A stretch of 64,000 nt of DNA from Arcticibacter svalbardensis MN12-7 (GTDB lineage: Bacteria; Bacteroidota; Bacteroidia; Sphingobacteriales; Sphingobacteriaceae), in assembly GCF_000403135.1 (NCBI RefSeq), contig NZ_AQPN01000077.1, positions 1 to 64,000 on the forward strand, written 5' to 3'. Of the stretch, positions 1-8,358 are shown one piece after another. The position numbers were made by a program, and so were the translations under genes. The notes under the pieces are model-generated. The model was not told the DNA's origin and searched no databases. It worked only from the letters and a program-made list of their open reading frames with translations. Numbering within the stretch: the first letter of the stretch is position 1; each line of letters begins with the position of its first letter.

Positions 1-99
1 ATTATCTGTTTTTTGATGAACCATTTGTGTATTGGTACTAGTTTGAACTGTATTAGTATTTGAATTAAAATCCAAACAGGTTATTTGTTCAAATAAAGA

Positions 100-552
100 T
101 TAACTGTTTTCTGTTTCAGTAACAGCTGATAGTTCGTTGGCTGGTTCAGCGGTTTTAGCTACAGTCTTTCTTGGTGCACGTTTACGAACAATAGGAGTCG
201 CGGCAACTTCAGCTGCTGCTGATTTGCTTTTTGAAGGAGTTCTTGGCTTTCTTGTGGTTGGTGTCTTTTTTTCTGCAACAGGGGCTACTTCAAAAGAATT
301 AACTTCATCTTTAATTGCTTCTGCATCAGCTTGAACAGTTTTAGTAAGTTCCGCTTTAGAGATACCTTCTTTTTTAGCTAATTTTTTAGCAATAAGGGAA
401 ACTGCTTGTTTAATTTCCTTAGTCACTTTTTTGGGATCTTTTCCCTGACTAATAATGCTTTTAGTAATCTCAGCTGTTAACTGTTCTTCAATAGACTTGC
501 TAATTGATTTTCTTGCTTTTTTTACAAGTGATTTTTGTTTATCTTTTTTCAT
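100..552 (-). CDS. Basic Lys/Ala/Thr-rich protein, function unknown
   Basis: 150 residues, start ATG. Residues 1-85 are Lys-rich with amphipathic helix-like spacing and no Trp or Cys. Residues 95-135 are a Pro/Ala/Lys/Arg/Thr tail with TRKPRTPSK and VRKRAPRKT patches that resemble the AT-hook or histone H1-like tails of bacterial nucleoid proteins. A DNA- or RNA-binding role is inferred from composition only; no catalytic domain is seen. No signal peptide. It is a single gene with about 250 bases of AT-rich intergenic DNA between its start and the MATE gene. The first 99 bases of the window, beyond its stop, hold nothing recognisable. Confidence 0.65.
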   Translation of the reverse strand: MKKDKQKSLVKKARKSISKSIEEQLTAEITKSIISQGKDPKKVTKEIKQAVSLIAKKLAKKEGISKAELTKTVQADAEAIKDEVNSFEVAPVAEKKTPTTRKPRTPSKSKSAAAEVAATPIVRKRAPRKTVAKTAEPANELSAVTETENS

Positions 553-808
553 TGAGTTTAATATTTATAAAACATGAGCACCATGTTATTTATAGATGCT
601 TTTTAGGGGATGATTATAAAGTAATAATTTAATTCTAAATCTGATACAATAATACATGAATAATACCTTAATTTAATATTATCATTATGTTAATTATTTC
701 ACACTTGTAATGTTTGATTAATTATAAATAGATATACAGTTTAATAAGAGATAAACTATTTTTTATAAATCTTACTTACCTTTGCAACCCTTTTAAAGGG
801 GTTGAAAT
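553..808. other. AT-rich divergent intergenic region
   Basis: Separates the basic protein (minus) from the MATE exporter (plus). The only signal supported is the -7 element for the MATE gene at its right end. Confidence 0.5.
777..784 (+). promoter_or_regulatory. Putative -7 promoter element of the MATE gene
   Basis: TACCTTTG matches the Bacteroidetes -7 consensus TAnnTTTG exactly. It ends 24 nt before the ATG at 809. No clear TTTG at -33 is seen. Confidence 0.5.
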
Positions 809-2146
809 ATGAGGTCTGAAGCAACAAAAACAATACGATTAGCATTGCCTATTATCATAGGTGAATTGGCTCAGATGTCACTTCATCTTATTGATGCGGC
901 TATGGTTGGAGCGATCAGCTATAAACAACTCGCCGCGGCGGCTTTAGTGTTGAACACCCTAAATATACCTTTTGTATTTGGAATTGGAATTACCATCTCT
1001 GTTTCGCAAATGGTTTCTATGGCTCATGGAAGAAGAGATGGCCAACTTGTCTCCCATTATTTCTTTAATGGATTTTGCTTATGTGCATTGTCTGCTATTT
1101 TGATCTCCTTATTATTGGTATTTGGTCGCAATATATTGTATCACTTAGGACAAGATCCTGAAGTGGTTGTGTTGGCATTGCCTTTTATGAAGCTGATGGG
1201 ACTGTCTATCATTCCTATGTTGCTATTCATGACCTTAAAGCAGTTTACTGATGGACTAGAATTTACACGCACAGCTATGATGCTCTCCTTAATTGGTTTG
1301 CCCATCAATATATTTCTAAACTGGGTACTGATTTATGGAAATCTAGGGTTTCCAAGACTGGAACTTTTGGGTGCAGGGTGGGCTACATTAATTACACGGT
1401 CGTTGATCTTTATCATTCTGGGACTGGTTATTTTAAAACATTCCACTTTTAAAAGATATGTAATGGTAGCTAAAAGTCAATGGAAAATCAGACCCCAGAC
1501 ACTTAAAGAATTGCTGCATATTGGTATTCCCAGTAGTTTGCAAATGGGTATGGAAGCAGGAGCATTTGCTGTGTCAGGTATAATTATCGGGACATTAGGA
1601 GCCGTTTCTCAAGCATCTCATCAAATCGCATTAAGTTGTGCCTCTTTTACCTTTATGGCGTCAATGGGACTTGCTCAAGCTGGTTCTATTCGTGTAAGTA
1701 ATGCCTTTGGTCGTATGGATTTTAAAATGATTTCCAAAATTGGAAATACCACATTGATTACGGCATTATTTTACGGGATCTTTTGTGCTATAGCTTTTAC
1801 TGTATTCAGGTTTCAGTTGCCTGAATTTTTCAATACCAACAAAGATGTTTTGGAATTAGCATCAACCTTACTGCTTTTTGCAGCCGTATTTCAGATCTCT
1901 GATAGTACACAGGCAATTGGTGCAGGTTTGTTGAGAGGGATAAAAGATGTAAAGGTGCCCACTATTTTGGTGGCCATTTCTTATTGGGTAATCGGCTTGC
2001 CTGTGGGTTATGTCCTGGCATTTCAATTTAAGATGGGCGCTTCAGGTATGTGGTTAGGTTTAATTACCGGACTTACGCTCGCTTCTGTATTTCTTGTTAT
2101 CCGATTTCTGAAGATGTCTAAAAGGAACCTGATAGCTCCAAAATAG
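809..2146 (+). CDS. MATE family multidrug/Na+ efflux transporter
   Basis: 445 residues, the usual NorM/MATE size. About twelve hydrophobic segments lie in two homologous halves. The N-terminal segment IRLALPIIIGELAQMSL followed by DAAMVG is the typical MATE opening, and the second half repeats the pattern (LLHIGIPSSLQMGMEAGAF). It is an inner-membrane exporter, probably driven by H+ or Na+; its substrate cannot be read from sequence. It is a single gene, transcribed towards the cold-shock gene; the hairpin between them has a U-tract only for the opposite strand. Confidence 0.93.
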   Translation: MRSEATKTIRLALPIIIGELAQMSLHLIDAAMVGAISYKQLAAAALVLNTLNIPFVFGIGITISVSQMVSMAHGRRDGQLVSHYFFNGFCLCALSAILISLLLVFGRNILYHLGQDPEVVVLALPFMKLMGLSIIPMLLFMTLKQFTDGLEFTRTAMMLSLIGLPINIFLNWVLIYGNLGFPRLELLGAGWATLITRSLIFIILGLVILKHSTFKRYVMVAKSQWKIRPQTLKELLHIGIPSSLQMGMEAGAFAVSGIIIGTLGAVSQASHQIALSCASFTFMASMGLAQAGSIRVSNAFGRMDFKMISKIGNTTLITALFYGIFCAIAFTVFRFQLPEFFNTNKDVLELASTLLLFAAVFQISDSTQAIGAGLLRGIKDVKVPTILVAISYWVIGLPVGYVLAFQFKMGASGMWLGLITGLTLASVFLVIRFLKMSKRNLIAPK

Positions 2147-2148
2147 GG

Positions 2149-2181
2149 CAAAAAAAAGCATCTGCCGAATGACAGATGCTT
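2149..2181 (-). terminator. Intrinsic terminator of the cold-shock gene
   Basis: Nine-bp stem AAGCATCTG paired with CAGATGCTT. On the minus strand it is followed by a run of T (2149-2157). It lies about 20 nt beyond the csp stop. Confidence 0.8.
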
Positions 2182-2201
2182 GTACAATGATCTATGTGTT
2201 A

Positions 2202-2393
2202 TTAAATAACTTCTACATTCACCGCATTAAGGCCTTTTTTGCCTTTTTCAACTTCATACTTTACACGATCATTCTCACGAATTTCGTCTACAAGTCCTGT
2301 TGAATGAACAAAAATATCAGGTTCACCGCTAGCTGGTACGATAAATCCAAAACCCTTAGTTTCATTAAAAAATTTTACTGTTCCTTCGTTCAT
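2202..2393 (-). CDS. Cold-shock domain protein
   Basis: 63 residues, a single cold-shock domain. RNP1 KGFGFI is at 13-18 and RNP2 IFVH at 27-30. This is an OB-fold single-strand RNA/DNA chaperone that melts mRNA structure. It is a few residues shorter than E. coli CspA (70), as is normal in Bacteroidetes. It is monocistronic with its own terminator and a leader of roughly 30 nt or more. The family includes both cold-induced and constitutive members; which applies here cannot be told from sequence. Confidence 0.95.
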   Translation of the reverse strand: MNEGTVKFFNETKGFGFIVPASGEPDIFVHSTGLVDEIRENDRVKYEVEKGKKGLNAVNVEVI

Positions 2394-2482
2394 TATATTG
2401 AATTTTTATAAAGGCGCAAGATATAACTATTTATCTGATAAATAATCCTTTAATTGTCAAATTAATGTAGAAGAATTTAGAT

Positions 2483-3955
2483 TTAAAGTTCTTTCCTAAG
2501 TCGTGCTACGGGAATATTCATAGCCTCTCTGTACTTTGCTACGGTACGGCGTGCAATATTATACCCCTTTTCTTTGAGTATTTCCGCAAGCTTTTCGTCC
2601 GCTAAAGGATGTCTTTTATTTTCATTGCCAATGCATTCTTCCAGTATACTCTTCACTTCTTTATTGGATACTTCATCTCCATTTTCAGTTTGGATAGCTT
2701 CCGAAAAGAATGACTTAAGTAAAAAAGTGCCAAATTCTGTTTGCACATATTTGGAGTTGGCTACCCTGGATACGGTTGAAATATCCATACCAATGCGGTC
2801 GGCAATATCTTTCAGAATCATTGGTCTGAGGTTCCTGTCATCACCGGTAAGGAAATAGTCATACTGGTAATGCATAATCGCATTCATAGTTTTCAATAAG
2901 GTCTGTTGACGTTGTTTAATCGCGTCAATAAACCACTTTGCCGAATCTAATTTTTGTTTAACGAACTGTACCGCTTCTTTTAACTTTTTATCTTTTTGTG
3001 CAGACTTATCATAATGCTGGAACATCTCCTGGTAGGAGCGGCTCACTTTAAGTTCAGGAGCGTTTTGCGAGTTTAATGTTAAAACCAGGAAACCTTCTTT
3101 ATTACTGATATGGAAATCCGGGATAATCTGAAGCTGTTTGGTAGTTACTGCTTCTGAATCACCCGGTTTAGGGTTAAGTTTTAAAATTTCAGCTATAATT
3201 TCTTTGAGCTCAATCGAATTTACATTTAGCGACTTCTCGAGTTTATCGTAATGTTTACGTGTAAACTCATCCAGATAGTCTTCTACGATCCGGATTGCTT
3301 TTAATATAACGAGATTTTGCTGATCCTTTTTTCGGAGTTGGATGAGTAAACACTCTTGTAAATCGCGGGCACCAATGCCAGGCGGTTCGAAGTTCTGAAT
3401 CACTTTGAGCATTTCTTCCACCTCTTCCTCTTCAGCAAATACATTTTGTGAAAAGGCAAGGTCATCAATAAGTGAGGTAACCGAACGACGTAAGTAACCA
3501 TCGTCATCCAGACTTCCTATCAGTTGTTGGCCAATCTGGAAGTCCTTATCTGATAAAGGAATGAGGTCCAATTGTTCCTGAAGGTTTTCGTAAAAAGAGC
3601 TTTGAACAGCAAAAGGAATCTCTTTTTTATCCTCTTCGTCATCACTGTTTTTGTCGTATTTAGAACTGAAGTCGTTTAAATTATCATCTTGAAGGTAGTC
3701 GTCTATGTTAAATTCATCATAGTCTTCCGATTTCTCTTCATGGTCGAAAGTATCATCCGGGTCTTTATCCGGATATTCTTCAACAGGATCATTCTGATTC
3801 GCAAGACTTAAATCTTCCAATGCAGGATTTTCTTCCAGCTCTTCTTTAATACGAGCATCTAAAGATACAGTTGGCACCTGTAAAAGCTTGATGAACTGGA
3901 TCTGCTGAGGAGATAGCTTTTGAAGTAGTTTCTGTTGTAGATTTTGTCTTAACAT
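2483..3955 (-). CDS. rpoN: RNA polymerase sigma-54 factor
   Basis: 490 residues. Region I at the N-terminus is Gln/Leu-rich (LQQKLLQKLSPQQIQFIKLL), followed by an acidic Asp/Glu/Asn linker at about 55-115. The core-binding domain follows, then the RpoN box ARRTVAKYRE at 468-477, which reads the -24 element. Sigma-54 needs an AAA+ activator; a sigma-54 response regulator lies in this window at 59.7-61.0 kb. Divergent from ribE. A minus-strand CAAAATTA complement (TAATTTTG, 3967-3974) is a candidate -7 element giving a very short leader. Confidence 0.97.
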   Translation of the reverse strand: MLRQNLQQKLLQKLSPQQIQFIKLLQVPTVSLDARIKEELEENPALEDLSLANQNDPVEEYPDKDPDDTFDHEEKSEDYDEFNIDDYLQDDNLNDFSSKYDKNSDDEEDKKEIPFAVQSSFYENLQEQLDLIPLSDKDFQIGQQLIGSLDDDGYLRRSVTSLIDDLAFSQNVFAEEEEVEEMLKVIQNFEPPGIGARDLQECLLIQLRKKDQQNLVILKAIRIVEDYLDEFTRKHYDKLEKSLNVNSIELKEIIAEILKLNPKPGDSEAVTTKQLQIIPDFHISNKEGFLVLTLNSQNAPELKVSRSYQEMFQHYDKSAQKDKKLKEAVQFVKQKLDSAKWFIDAIKQRQQTLLKTMNAIMHYQYDYFLTGDDRNLRPMILKDIADRIGMDISTVSRVANSKYVQTEFGTFLLKSFFSEAIQTENGDEVSNKEVKSILEECIGNENKRHPLADEKLAEILKEKGYNIARRTVAKYREAMNIPVARLRKEL

Positions 3956-3966
3956 AAATAGTGTGC

Positions 3967-3974
3967 CAAAATTA
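3967..3974 (-). promoter_or_regulatory. Putative -7 element of rpoN
   Basis: Reads TAATTTTG on the minus strand, matching TAnnTTTG. It ends 11 nt upstream of the rpoN start codon. Confidence 0.4.
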
Positions 3975-4032
3975 CGTATTTTATTTAAATCATAAATAAT
4001 TTTGATTCTAAATATACGAAGACAATTCGCAA

Positions 4033-4063
4033 TTTGAGCAGAATCAGCTTTTGTTTATCTTTA
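4033..4063 (+). promoter_or_regulatory. Putative promoter of ribE, probably leaderless
   Basis: TTTG at 4033-4036, then 19 nt, then TATCTTTA at 4056-4063 (one mismatch to TAnnTTTG). The -7 element ends exactly 4 nt before the ATG, so transcription would start at or next to the start codon. Confidence 0.5.
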
Positions 4064-4067
4064 CAAC

Positions 4068-4652
4068 ATGTTTACAGGTATTGTTGAATTCACAGGTCAG
4101 GTTACTGCCTTACAAGAGGATAAGGGGAATTTGAATATTACAGCTTCTTCGCCTTTCTCTGATGAGCTTAGAATTGACCAGTCAGTTGCTCATAATGGAG
4201 TTTGTTTAACTATTGTTTCATTGGATGAACATACACATACCGTGACAGCAGTAGAAGAGACCTTACAAAAATCTAATCTGGGTGCTTTGGCTATAGGCGA
4301 TTTTATCAACCTGGAAAGATGTATGCAGATGAATGGCAGGCTTGATGGACATATCGTACAGGGACATGTTGATCAAACTGCAATTTGTATAGCTGTCAAT
4401 GAATTGGAAGGGAGTTGGTTTTATACTTTCGAATATGATTCCTCAACCGGAAACGTTACGGTAGAAAAAGGTTCAATTTGCGTAAATGGTGTTAGTCTCA
4501 CTGTTGTCAATTCGGAAGAAAATCAATTTTCTATTGCAATAATTCCCTATACGCATGAACATACCAACTTCAAACAACTTAAGCAGGGTGATACTGTTAA
4601 CTTAGAATTTGATATTATAGGCAAGTACGTGGCCAGATTGTTAAATAAATAA
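4068..4652 (+). CDS. ribE: Riboflavin synthase, alpha subunit
   Basis: 194 residues made of two tandem lumazine-binding beta-barrel repeats (about 1-95 and 97-190). It begins with the family signature MFTGIVE; the second repeat has GHIVQGHVDQ and CVNGVSLTV. It converts two 6,7-dimethyl-8-ribityllumazine molecules to riboflavin plus a pyrimidine in the cytosol. It stands alone without other rib genes. It is convergent with the methyltransferase gene, 28 nt apart. No FMN riboswitch is visible: the space upstream is only about 110 nt, shared with rpoN, and the promoter looks leaderless. Confidence 0.96.
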   Translation: MFTGIVEFTGQVTALQEDKGNLNITASSPFSDELRIDQSVAHNGVCLTIVSLDEHTHTVTAVEETLQKSNLGALAIGDFINLERCMQMNGRLDGHIVQGHVDQTAICIAVNELEGSWFYTFEYDSSTGNVTVEKGSICVNGVSLTVVNSEENQFSIAIIPYTHEHTNFKQLKQGDTVNLEFDIIGKYVARLLNK

Positions 4653-4680
4653 TGCAGGGATCCAACTTTAAATAACTTAA

Positions 4681-5382
4681 TCAGGAATTATAAATAATCA
4701 CCTGCCATCTGAACGCCCATTTCCATTCAATTTTATATTTGTTCACTCCTGCTTTTGCCAGCAGCGACTTCAATTCATCTTTTTTAAAGCTCCGTCTTAC
4801 GGATAATGGGCCGTCATTGCGCATCATCTTATTGGGAATGACGACAGTGAAAATAGCAATCAGGGAGTAATACAAAAGCCAGTGACGGTGTAAGTCTGTG
4901 ACTATAACCCCTCGTTTAGCCGTTTTTACCATTTTCTTAATTAGTTGAACCCAGGCATCATCTTCAAAATGATGTGTAAACAGACTCGATAAGATGATAT
5001 CAAACTGATTATCCTTTAAATCAGTACTCATTACATCAGTCTGGATGTATTTGATGTTCAGATAATTGCTAGTTGCTGTGTGTGCAAAAGACAGAACTCC
5101 TGCTGAGGCATCCACTCCAGTTAACTTTAAAGGTAATTTTCTTTTTTTTGCCCAGTCAGCTATTGCTTTCAAAGCATCTCCACCTCCGCATCCCCAGTCA
5201 CTAATATGATTCTCTGATTGTACCGGAAATTCCTTCAATGCTTTAATTAAACTAGCATGACCGCCAAACCATGCATTTAGGTTACCCAAGCCTTTAAGTA
5301 CAGGATCAAGCTCAGTTTTAGGTAAATCAAAGTCATCCATAATTTCGTCAACACCACGAATACGCTTGCTAAAGTCAACCAT
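4681..5382 (-). CDS. SAM-dependent methyltransferase of the type III PKS operon
   Basis: 233 residues, class I methyltransferase fold. Motif I SDWGCGGGDA is at 61-70, the acidic residue of motif II is GVDAS at about 90, and IILSSLFTHHF lies near 135. Third gene of a tight operon (PKS, FAD enzyme, methyltransferase), starting 6 nt after the FAD gene. By analogy with SrsB of Streptomyces griseus, which acts after SrsA (type III PKS), it may O- or C-methylate a phenolic polyketide lipid. The substrate is inferred. Residues 160-185 are hydrophobic (HWLLYYSLIAIFTVVIP), possibly membrane-associating, which fits a lipid substrate. Confidence 0.85.
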   Translation of the reverse strand: MVDFSKRIRGVDEIMDDFDLPKTELDPVLKGLGNLNAWFGGHASLIKALKEFPVQSENHISDWGCGGGDALKAIADWAKKRKLPLKLTGVDASAGVLSFAHTATSNYLNIKYIQTDVMSTDLKDNQFDIILSSLFTHHFEDDAWVQLIKKMVKTAKRGVIVTDLHRHWLLYYSLIAIFTVVIPNKMMRNDGPLSVRRSFKKDELKSLLAKAGVNKYKIEWKWAFRWQVIIYNS

Positions 5383-5388
5383 ATATTT

Positions 5389-6525
5389 TTATTTTAAGAG
5401 TCCAAAAGGTTTACCATGAGTGCGTTTTATTAAGTAGGCGGCCATCGCTGGCGAACCATTCATTAGATGTATAGCCAGGTTCATCAAGGTGTTATTTCCA
5501 AACATAGATTGCAATTTGCGCCCGGTCCATAATCGCTTTGCAAATTGCTTATTCCAAGCCTCAATATAAGATTGCTCCATTTTGTTTCGCCGCTCTAAAG
5601 AAAATGCAGATCCATCTTTATAGCTGCGTATAATTATTTCAGAGAGGATTTTAGCTGAATGAATGGCCATCGTCATCCCGTTGCCACATAAAGGGGCAAT
5701 CATTCCGGCTGTATCGCCACTCATCAAAATATGCTGTTCTACCGGTTGCTTTTTCTCAAAGGATATTTCGTTAATCACCTCGGGTTTATCCATGAGCATC
5801 TCTGCGTTTTTAAATAGAGCCTTCTGATAAGGGTTTTTGTTTATGAGTCCTTCCTGCAAATCTTGCAGGTTGCCATATTGACGTAAATCATCGCGATGGG
5901 CTAATGAGCAGATGCAATAACGGTCATCCTCAATTTTTGATACCCCACAATATCCATTTTTAAAACTATTCAGCTGAATTAAATTATCCGGAAAATCAAT
6001 TTTAGCATGGATCTTTATGCCGATATACGGACTGCGATGATGAAAAAAACTTCGGTTTAGCTTGCTATCCAGGTTAGAGCGTTTGCCAAATGAACCAATA
6101 ACCAATGGGGCAGTAAGGATCCGATCAGGCAAAGTAACCTCAAAGCTGTTTTGAATGAATTGAATATTCTCCACACGTGTATCAAGCATAAAGGTTACAC
6201 CCATGGCTTTGCACTTATGATAGAGATACTGATCAAAGGTATATCGACTTAATCCAAAACCACCCAGATCAAGTTGTTGTGCAAATTTAGCTCCTGAAGT
6301 GGCAGTCACTTCCAGTCGTGTAATATTCGATGCATGAAGAGTAGTGACATCAATATCCAGTTCCTTAAAAAAGGGGAGGACTTCATTGGAAATATACTCA
6401 CCGCAAACCCGGTGGAAGGGATACGACTTTTTTTCTATAACGGTAACTTGTAAGCCAGCTTTGTTCAGTAATAGCGCATTAAATAAACCTGCTAGTCCAC
6501 CGCCTGCAATAATTACGTCGCACAT
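5389..6525 (-). CDS. FAD-dependent oxidoreductase of the type III PKS operon
   Basis: 378 residues of the geranylgeranyl-reductase/aromatic-hydroxylase superfamily. The dinucleotide-binding GGGLAG is at 8-13, an acidic strand end at EKK near 36, the second FAD motif GDTAG followed by PLCGNGMTMA near 270. It lies between the type III PKS (3-nt gap) and the methyltransferase. The same enzyme types form the srs operon of Streptomyces griseus, where the flavoprotein hydroxylates an alkylresorcinol to a quinol. Hydroxylation or reduction of the polyketide product is the inferred job here. Confidence 0.85.
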   Translation of the reverse strand: MCDVIIAGGGLAGLFNALLLNKAGLQVTVIEKKSYPFHRVCGEYISNEVLPFFKELDIDVTTLHASNITRLEVTATSGAKFAQQLDLGGFGLSRYTFDQYLYHKCKAMGVTFMLDTRVENIQFIQNSFEVTLPDRILTAPLVIGSFGKRSNLDSKLNRSFFHHRSPYIGIKIHAKIDFPDNLIQLNSFKNGYCGVSKIEDDRYCICSLAHRDDLRQYGNLQDLQEGLINKNPYQKALFKNAEMLMDKPEVINEISFEKKQPVEQHILMSGDTAGMIAPLCGNGMTMAIHSAKILSEIIIRSYKDGSAFSLERRNKMEQSYIEAWNKQFAKRLWTGRKLQSMFGNNTLMNLAIHLMNGSPAMAAYLIKRTHGKPFGLLK

Positions 6526-6528
6526 CCT

Positions 6529-7635
6529 TTAACAAACCTTAAGAACCATACCTTCAACAGTTAAACCTGGCCCAAATGCAAAGCTCAAAACACGTTGGTT
6601 GGATAACATTCCGGCATTTAAGATCTTTTGCAACACAAATAAGATGGTGGCTGATGACATATTACCATATTTACGCAAAACCTCATAAGCAAAAGTGTTG
6701 CTTTCTTCAGGTAGTTCTAAAGATTCCTCCACAGCTTCCAGGATCTTTTTACCTCCCGGATGAATAGCATACAATTCAATTTGCTCTTTTGTGAGTCCAG
6801 CCTTTTGAAGTAAGCGGTCTGTAACCCCTTTTATATTTTTCCTGATCTGCTTGGATACTTTAGAAGTAAGTTTCATTTCGAAACCCGTGTTGCCAACAAA
6901 CCAGCCCATTTCATGACGACTTTCGGGTAAAAACTCAGAGTAAAAATTTTCAATCATGAGGCCTGTCCCGTTACCTGATTGATTATCAGAATGCTCAATG
7001 AGTGCAGCAGCAGAGCCATCAGAAAAAAGAGAATTAGCAACCCAGTTATCTAAGGTGTTCGTCTTTTGGAAGTGAAGTGTGCATAGCTCAACAGAAACCA
7101 GCAATACCTTGGCCTTTGGATCAGCTCTACAAATATAATCGGCCGCTTTCAATCCGTTAATCGCACCATAGCAACCCATGAAATTAATACAAGTGCGTTC
7201 GGTGGTGCGTTTAAGTCCCAGCTGTTCCACCAGATCAACATCAATTCCCGGGGCATACATTCCGGTACAGCTAACCGTGATCAAATGGGTTATTTGCTCT
7301 GTTATTTGATCGTCAAAATGAGAAAGACATTTTTGAGACGCTTGTAAAGCTATTTTAATGGCTTTTTCCTGATAGATTTGAAGTCGCTTGTGGGTAGTTA
7401 CAAATGGTTCGAGATCAGCAGAAGGTTCAAAAAATGTAAAATCAACCGGTTGAGCATCGAAATCATCAATCACTGAATAGCGGTAATTAATACCGGAATT
7501 ATCATAAATGCTTTTTAACCGGGCGGCATGGTCCGGACTAAGAGCAAAAGCATTTACCATAAAAGAGTATATATTTTGTTGAGAAAGCCGGTTTTCCGGA
7601 TTAGCAATTCCTATTGCGCTGATTAAACTACTCAT
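6529..7635 (-). CDS. Type III polyketide synthase (chalcone/alkylresorcinol synthase family)
   Basis: 368 residues, thiolase fold. The catalytic triad is visible: Cys155 in NFMGCYGA, His292 in IHPGGKK and Asn325 in YGNMSSA. An additional CTGMYAPGID at 123-132 matches the conserved strand of the family. It extends an acyl-CoA starter with malonyl-CoA and cyclises the chain to a resorcinol or pyrone; in bacteria with this operon layout the starter is often a long-chain fatty acyl. First gene of the operon; about 400 bases of upstream DNA carry no other gene. Product identity cannot be read from sequence. Confidence 0.93.
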   Translation of the reverse strand: MSSLISAIGIANPENRLSQQNIYSFMVNAFALSPDHAARLKSIYDNSGINYRYSVIDDFDAQPVDFTFFEPSADLEPFVTTHKRLQIYQEKAIKIALQASQKCLSHFDDQITEQITHLITVSCTGMYAPGIDVDLVEQLGLKRTTERTCINFMGCYGAINGLKAADYICRADPKAKVLLVSVELCTLHFQKTNTLDNWVANSLFSDGSAAALIEHSDNQSGNGTGLMIENFYSEFLPESRHEMGWFVGNTGFEMKLTSKVSKQIRKNIKGVTDRLLQKAGLTKEQIELYAIHPGGKKILEAVEESLELPEESNTFAYEVLRKYGNMSSATILFVLQKILNAGMLSNQRVLSFAFGPGLTVEGMVLKVC

Positions 7636-8029
7636 CTGCTATATTTAGTTTATTGATTGACCTACATATAGTATTGTGAAGTAGTATTCATATCATCAAT
7701 ATTATAAGTGTGTGTATCCGATAAAGCATCAGAACTGTGATTTGTTTTTCAATAAATTGTCATTTAAAACTGTAGCAAATTTGATTTTGCATATTCAGAA
7801 CAGTAAAGTACTATTGATTTTTATATTACGTTATTATAAATAGTGCTAGTAATGGAAGAGTAATACTTAGGTATTAGAAGAAATTACTTGGTGAGTTTTG
7901 GAATTTGTAGTAGAATTGCTTTTTAAGCTATGAAATTGATAATAAATGTTAAAATGTGTTAAAATATTTGCAATTGTCAATATTATAACGATATTTGTAT
8001 CAACAAGTTCTTAAAGGCTTTTAAAATAC
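7636..8029. other. Intergenic region upstream of the PKS operon and first tRNA-like gene
   Basis: 394 bases of strongly AT-rich DNA without an ORF. The left part should hold the PKS operon promoter, although no good TAnnTTTG is seen on the minus strand. The right part (7967-7997) holds the probable promoter of the first tRNA-like gene. Nothing else is recognised. Confidence 0.5.
7967..7997 (+). promoter_or_regulatory. Putative promoter of tRNA-like gene 1
   Basis: TTTG at 7967-7970 and GATATTTG at 7990-7997 (one mismatch to TAnnTTTG). Spacing is nearly the same as in the better-conserved promoter of copy 2. The tRNA-like 5' end lies 33 nt downstream. Confidence 0.45.
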
Positions 8030-8139
8030 TGTAGGGTGGTGAAATTGGCAGACACTCCTCCTTGTCCCGGTGGCGGAGATCATGGGAAATCCGGAAACGG
8101 TTTAACCACTCTTTGAAGGTTCGATTCCTTCCCTTACAG
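8030..8139 (+). tRNA. Type II tRNA-like gene, copy 1 (Leu-type body, GUC at anticodon position)
   Basis: 110 nt that fold as a tRNA. The acceptor stem TGTAGGG pairs with CCTTACA (one G-U), discriminator G8139, no encoded CCA. T8 and a D-arm GTG/CAC with the loop AAATTGGCAGA follow. The anticodon stem CCTCC/GGTGG has a central T-T mismatch, and the 7-nt loop TTGTCCC puts GTC at 34-36. The variable region is 41 nt with a nested hairpin closed by a GAAA loop, and the T arm GAAGG-TTCGATT-CCTTC is canonical. The D arm is Leu-like, but G73, pyrimidine 37, the Asp anticodon and the oversized variable region are abnormal. It could be a specialised tRNA, a tRNA-derived regulatory RNA or a decaying copy. 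Confidence 0.6.
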
Positions 8140-8177
8140 CTCCTTTCAATAATTTAGGTTTATAATTGGTTAGTTTG

Positions 8178-8207
8178 AGCTCTCGCCCATCGAGAGCTTA
8201 TTTTTTT
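8178..8207 (+). terminator. Intrinsic terminator of tRNA-like gene 1
   Basis: Perfect 8-bp stem AGCTCTCG paired with CGAGAGCT, CCCAT loop, then TATTTTTTT. It starts 38 nt after the tRNA-like 3' end. Confidence 0.88.
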
Positions 8208-8292
8208 GCCTAAATTTTCGGTTTATATAATTTTCATAAAAGCGAATTCCCTATTACTTTATTTACATATAATTACATTTTATTTTTAAATA

Positions 8293-8324
8293 TTTGCAAC
8301 GTATTGGTTATGTTATTATCTTTG
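8293..8324 (+). promoter_or_regulatory. Putative promoter of tRNA-like gene 2
   Basis: TTTG at 8293-8296, 20 nt, then a perfect TATCTTTG at 8317-8324. This is the clearest Bacteroidetes-type promoter in the window. The predicted start lies roughly 28 nt before the tRNA-like 5' end. Confidence 0.65.
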
Positions 8325-8358
8325 AGTCAACAAATGGTTATCAGTTTGTTAATTATAC

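Noticed and set aside
8030-8139. Ordinary tRNA-Asp gene because of the GUC triplet
   Set aside because: The body is type II with a 41-nt variable region and Leu-like D arm; tRNA-Asp is type I with a short variable loop.
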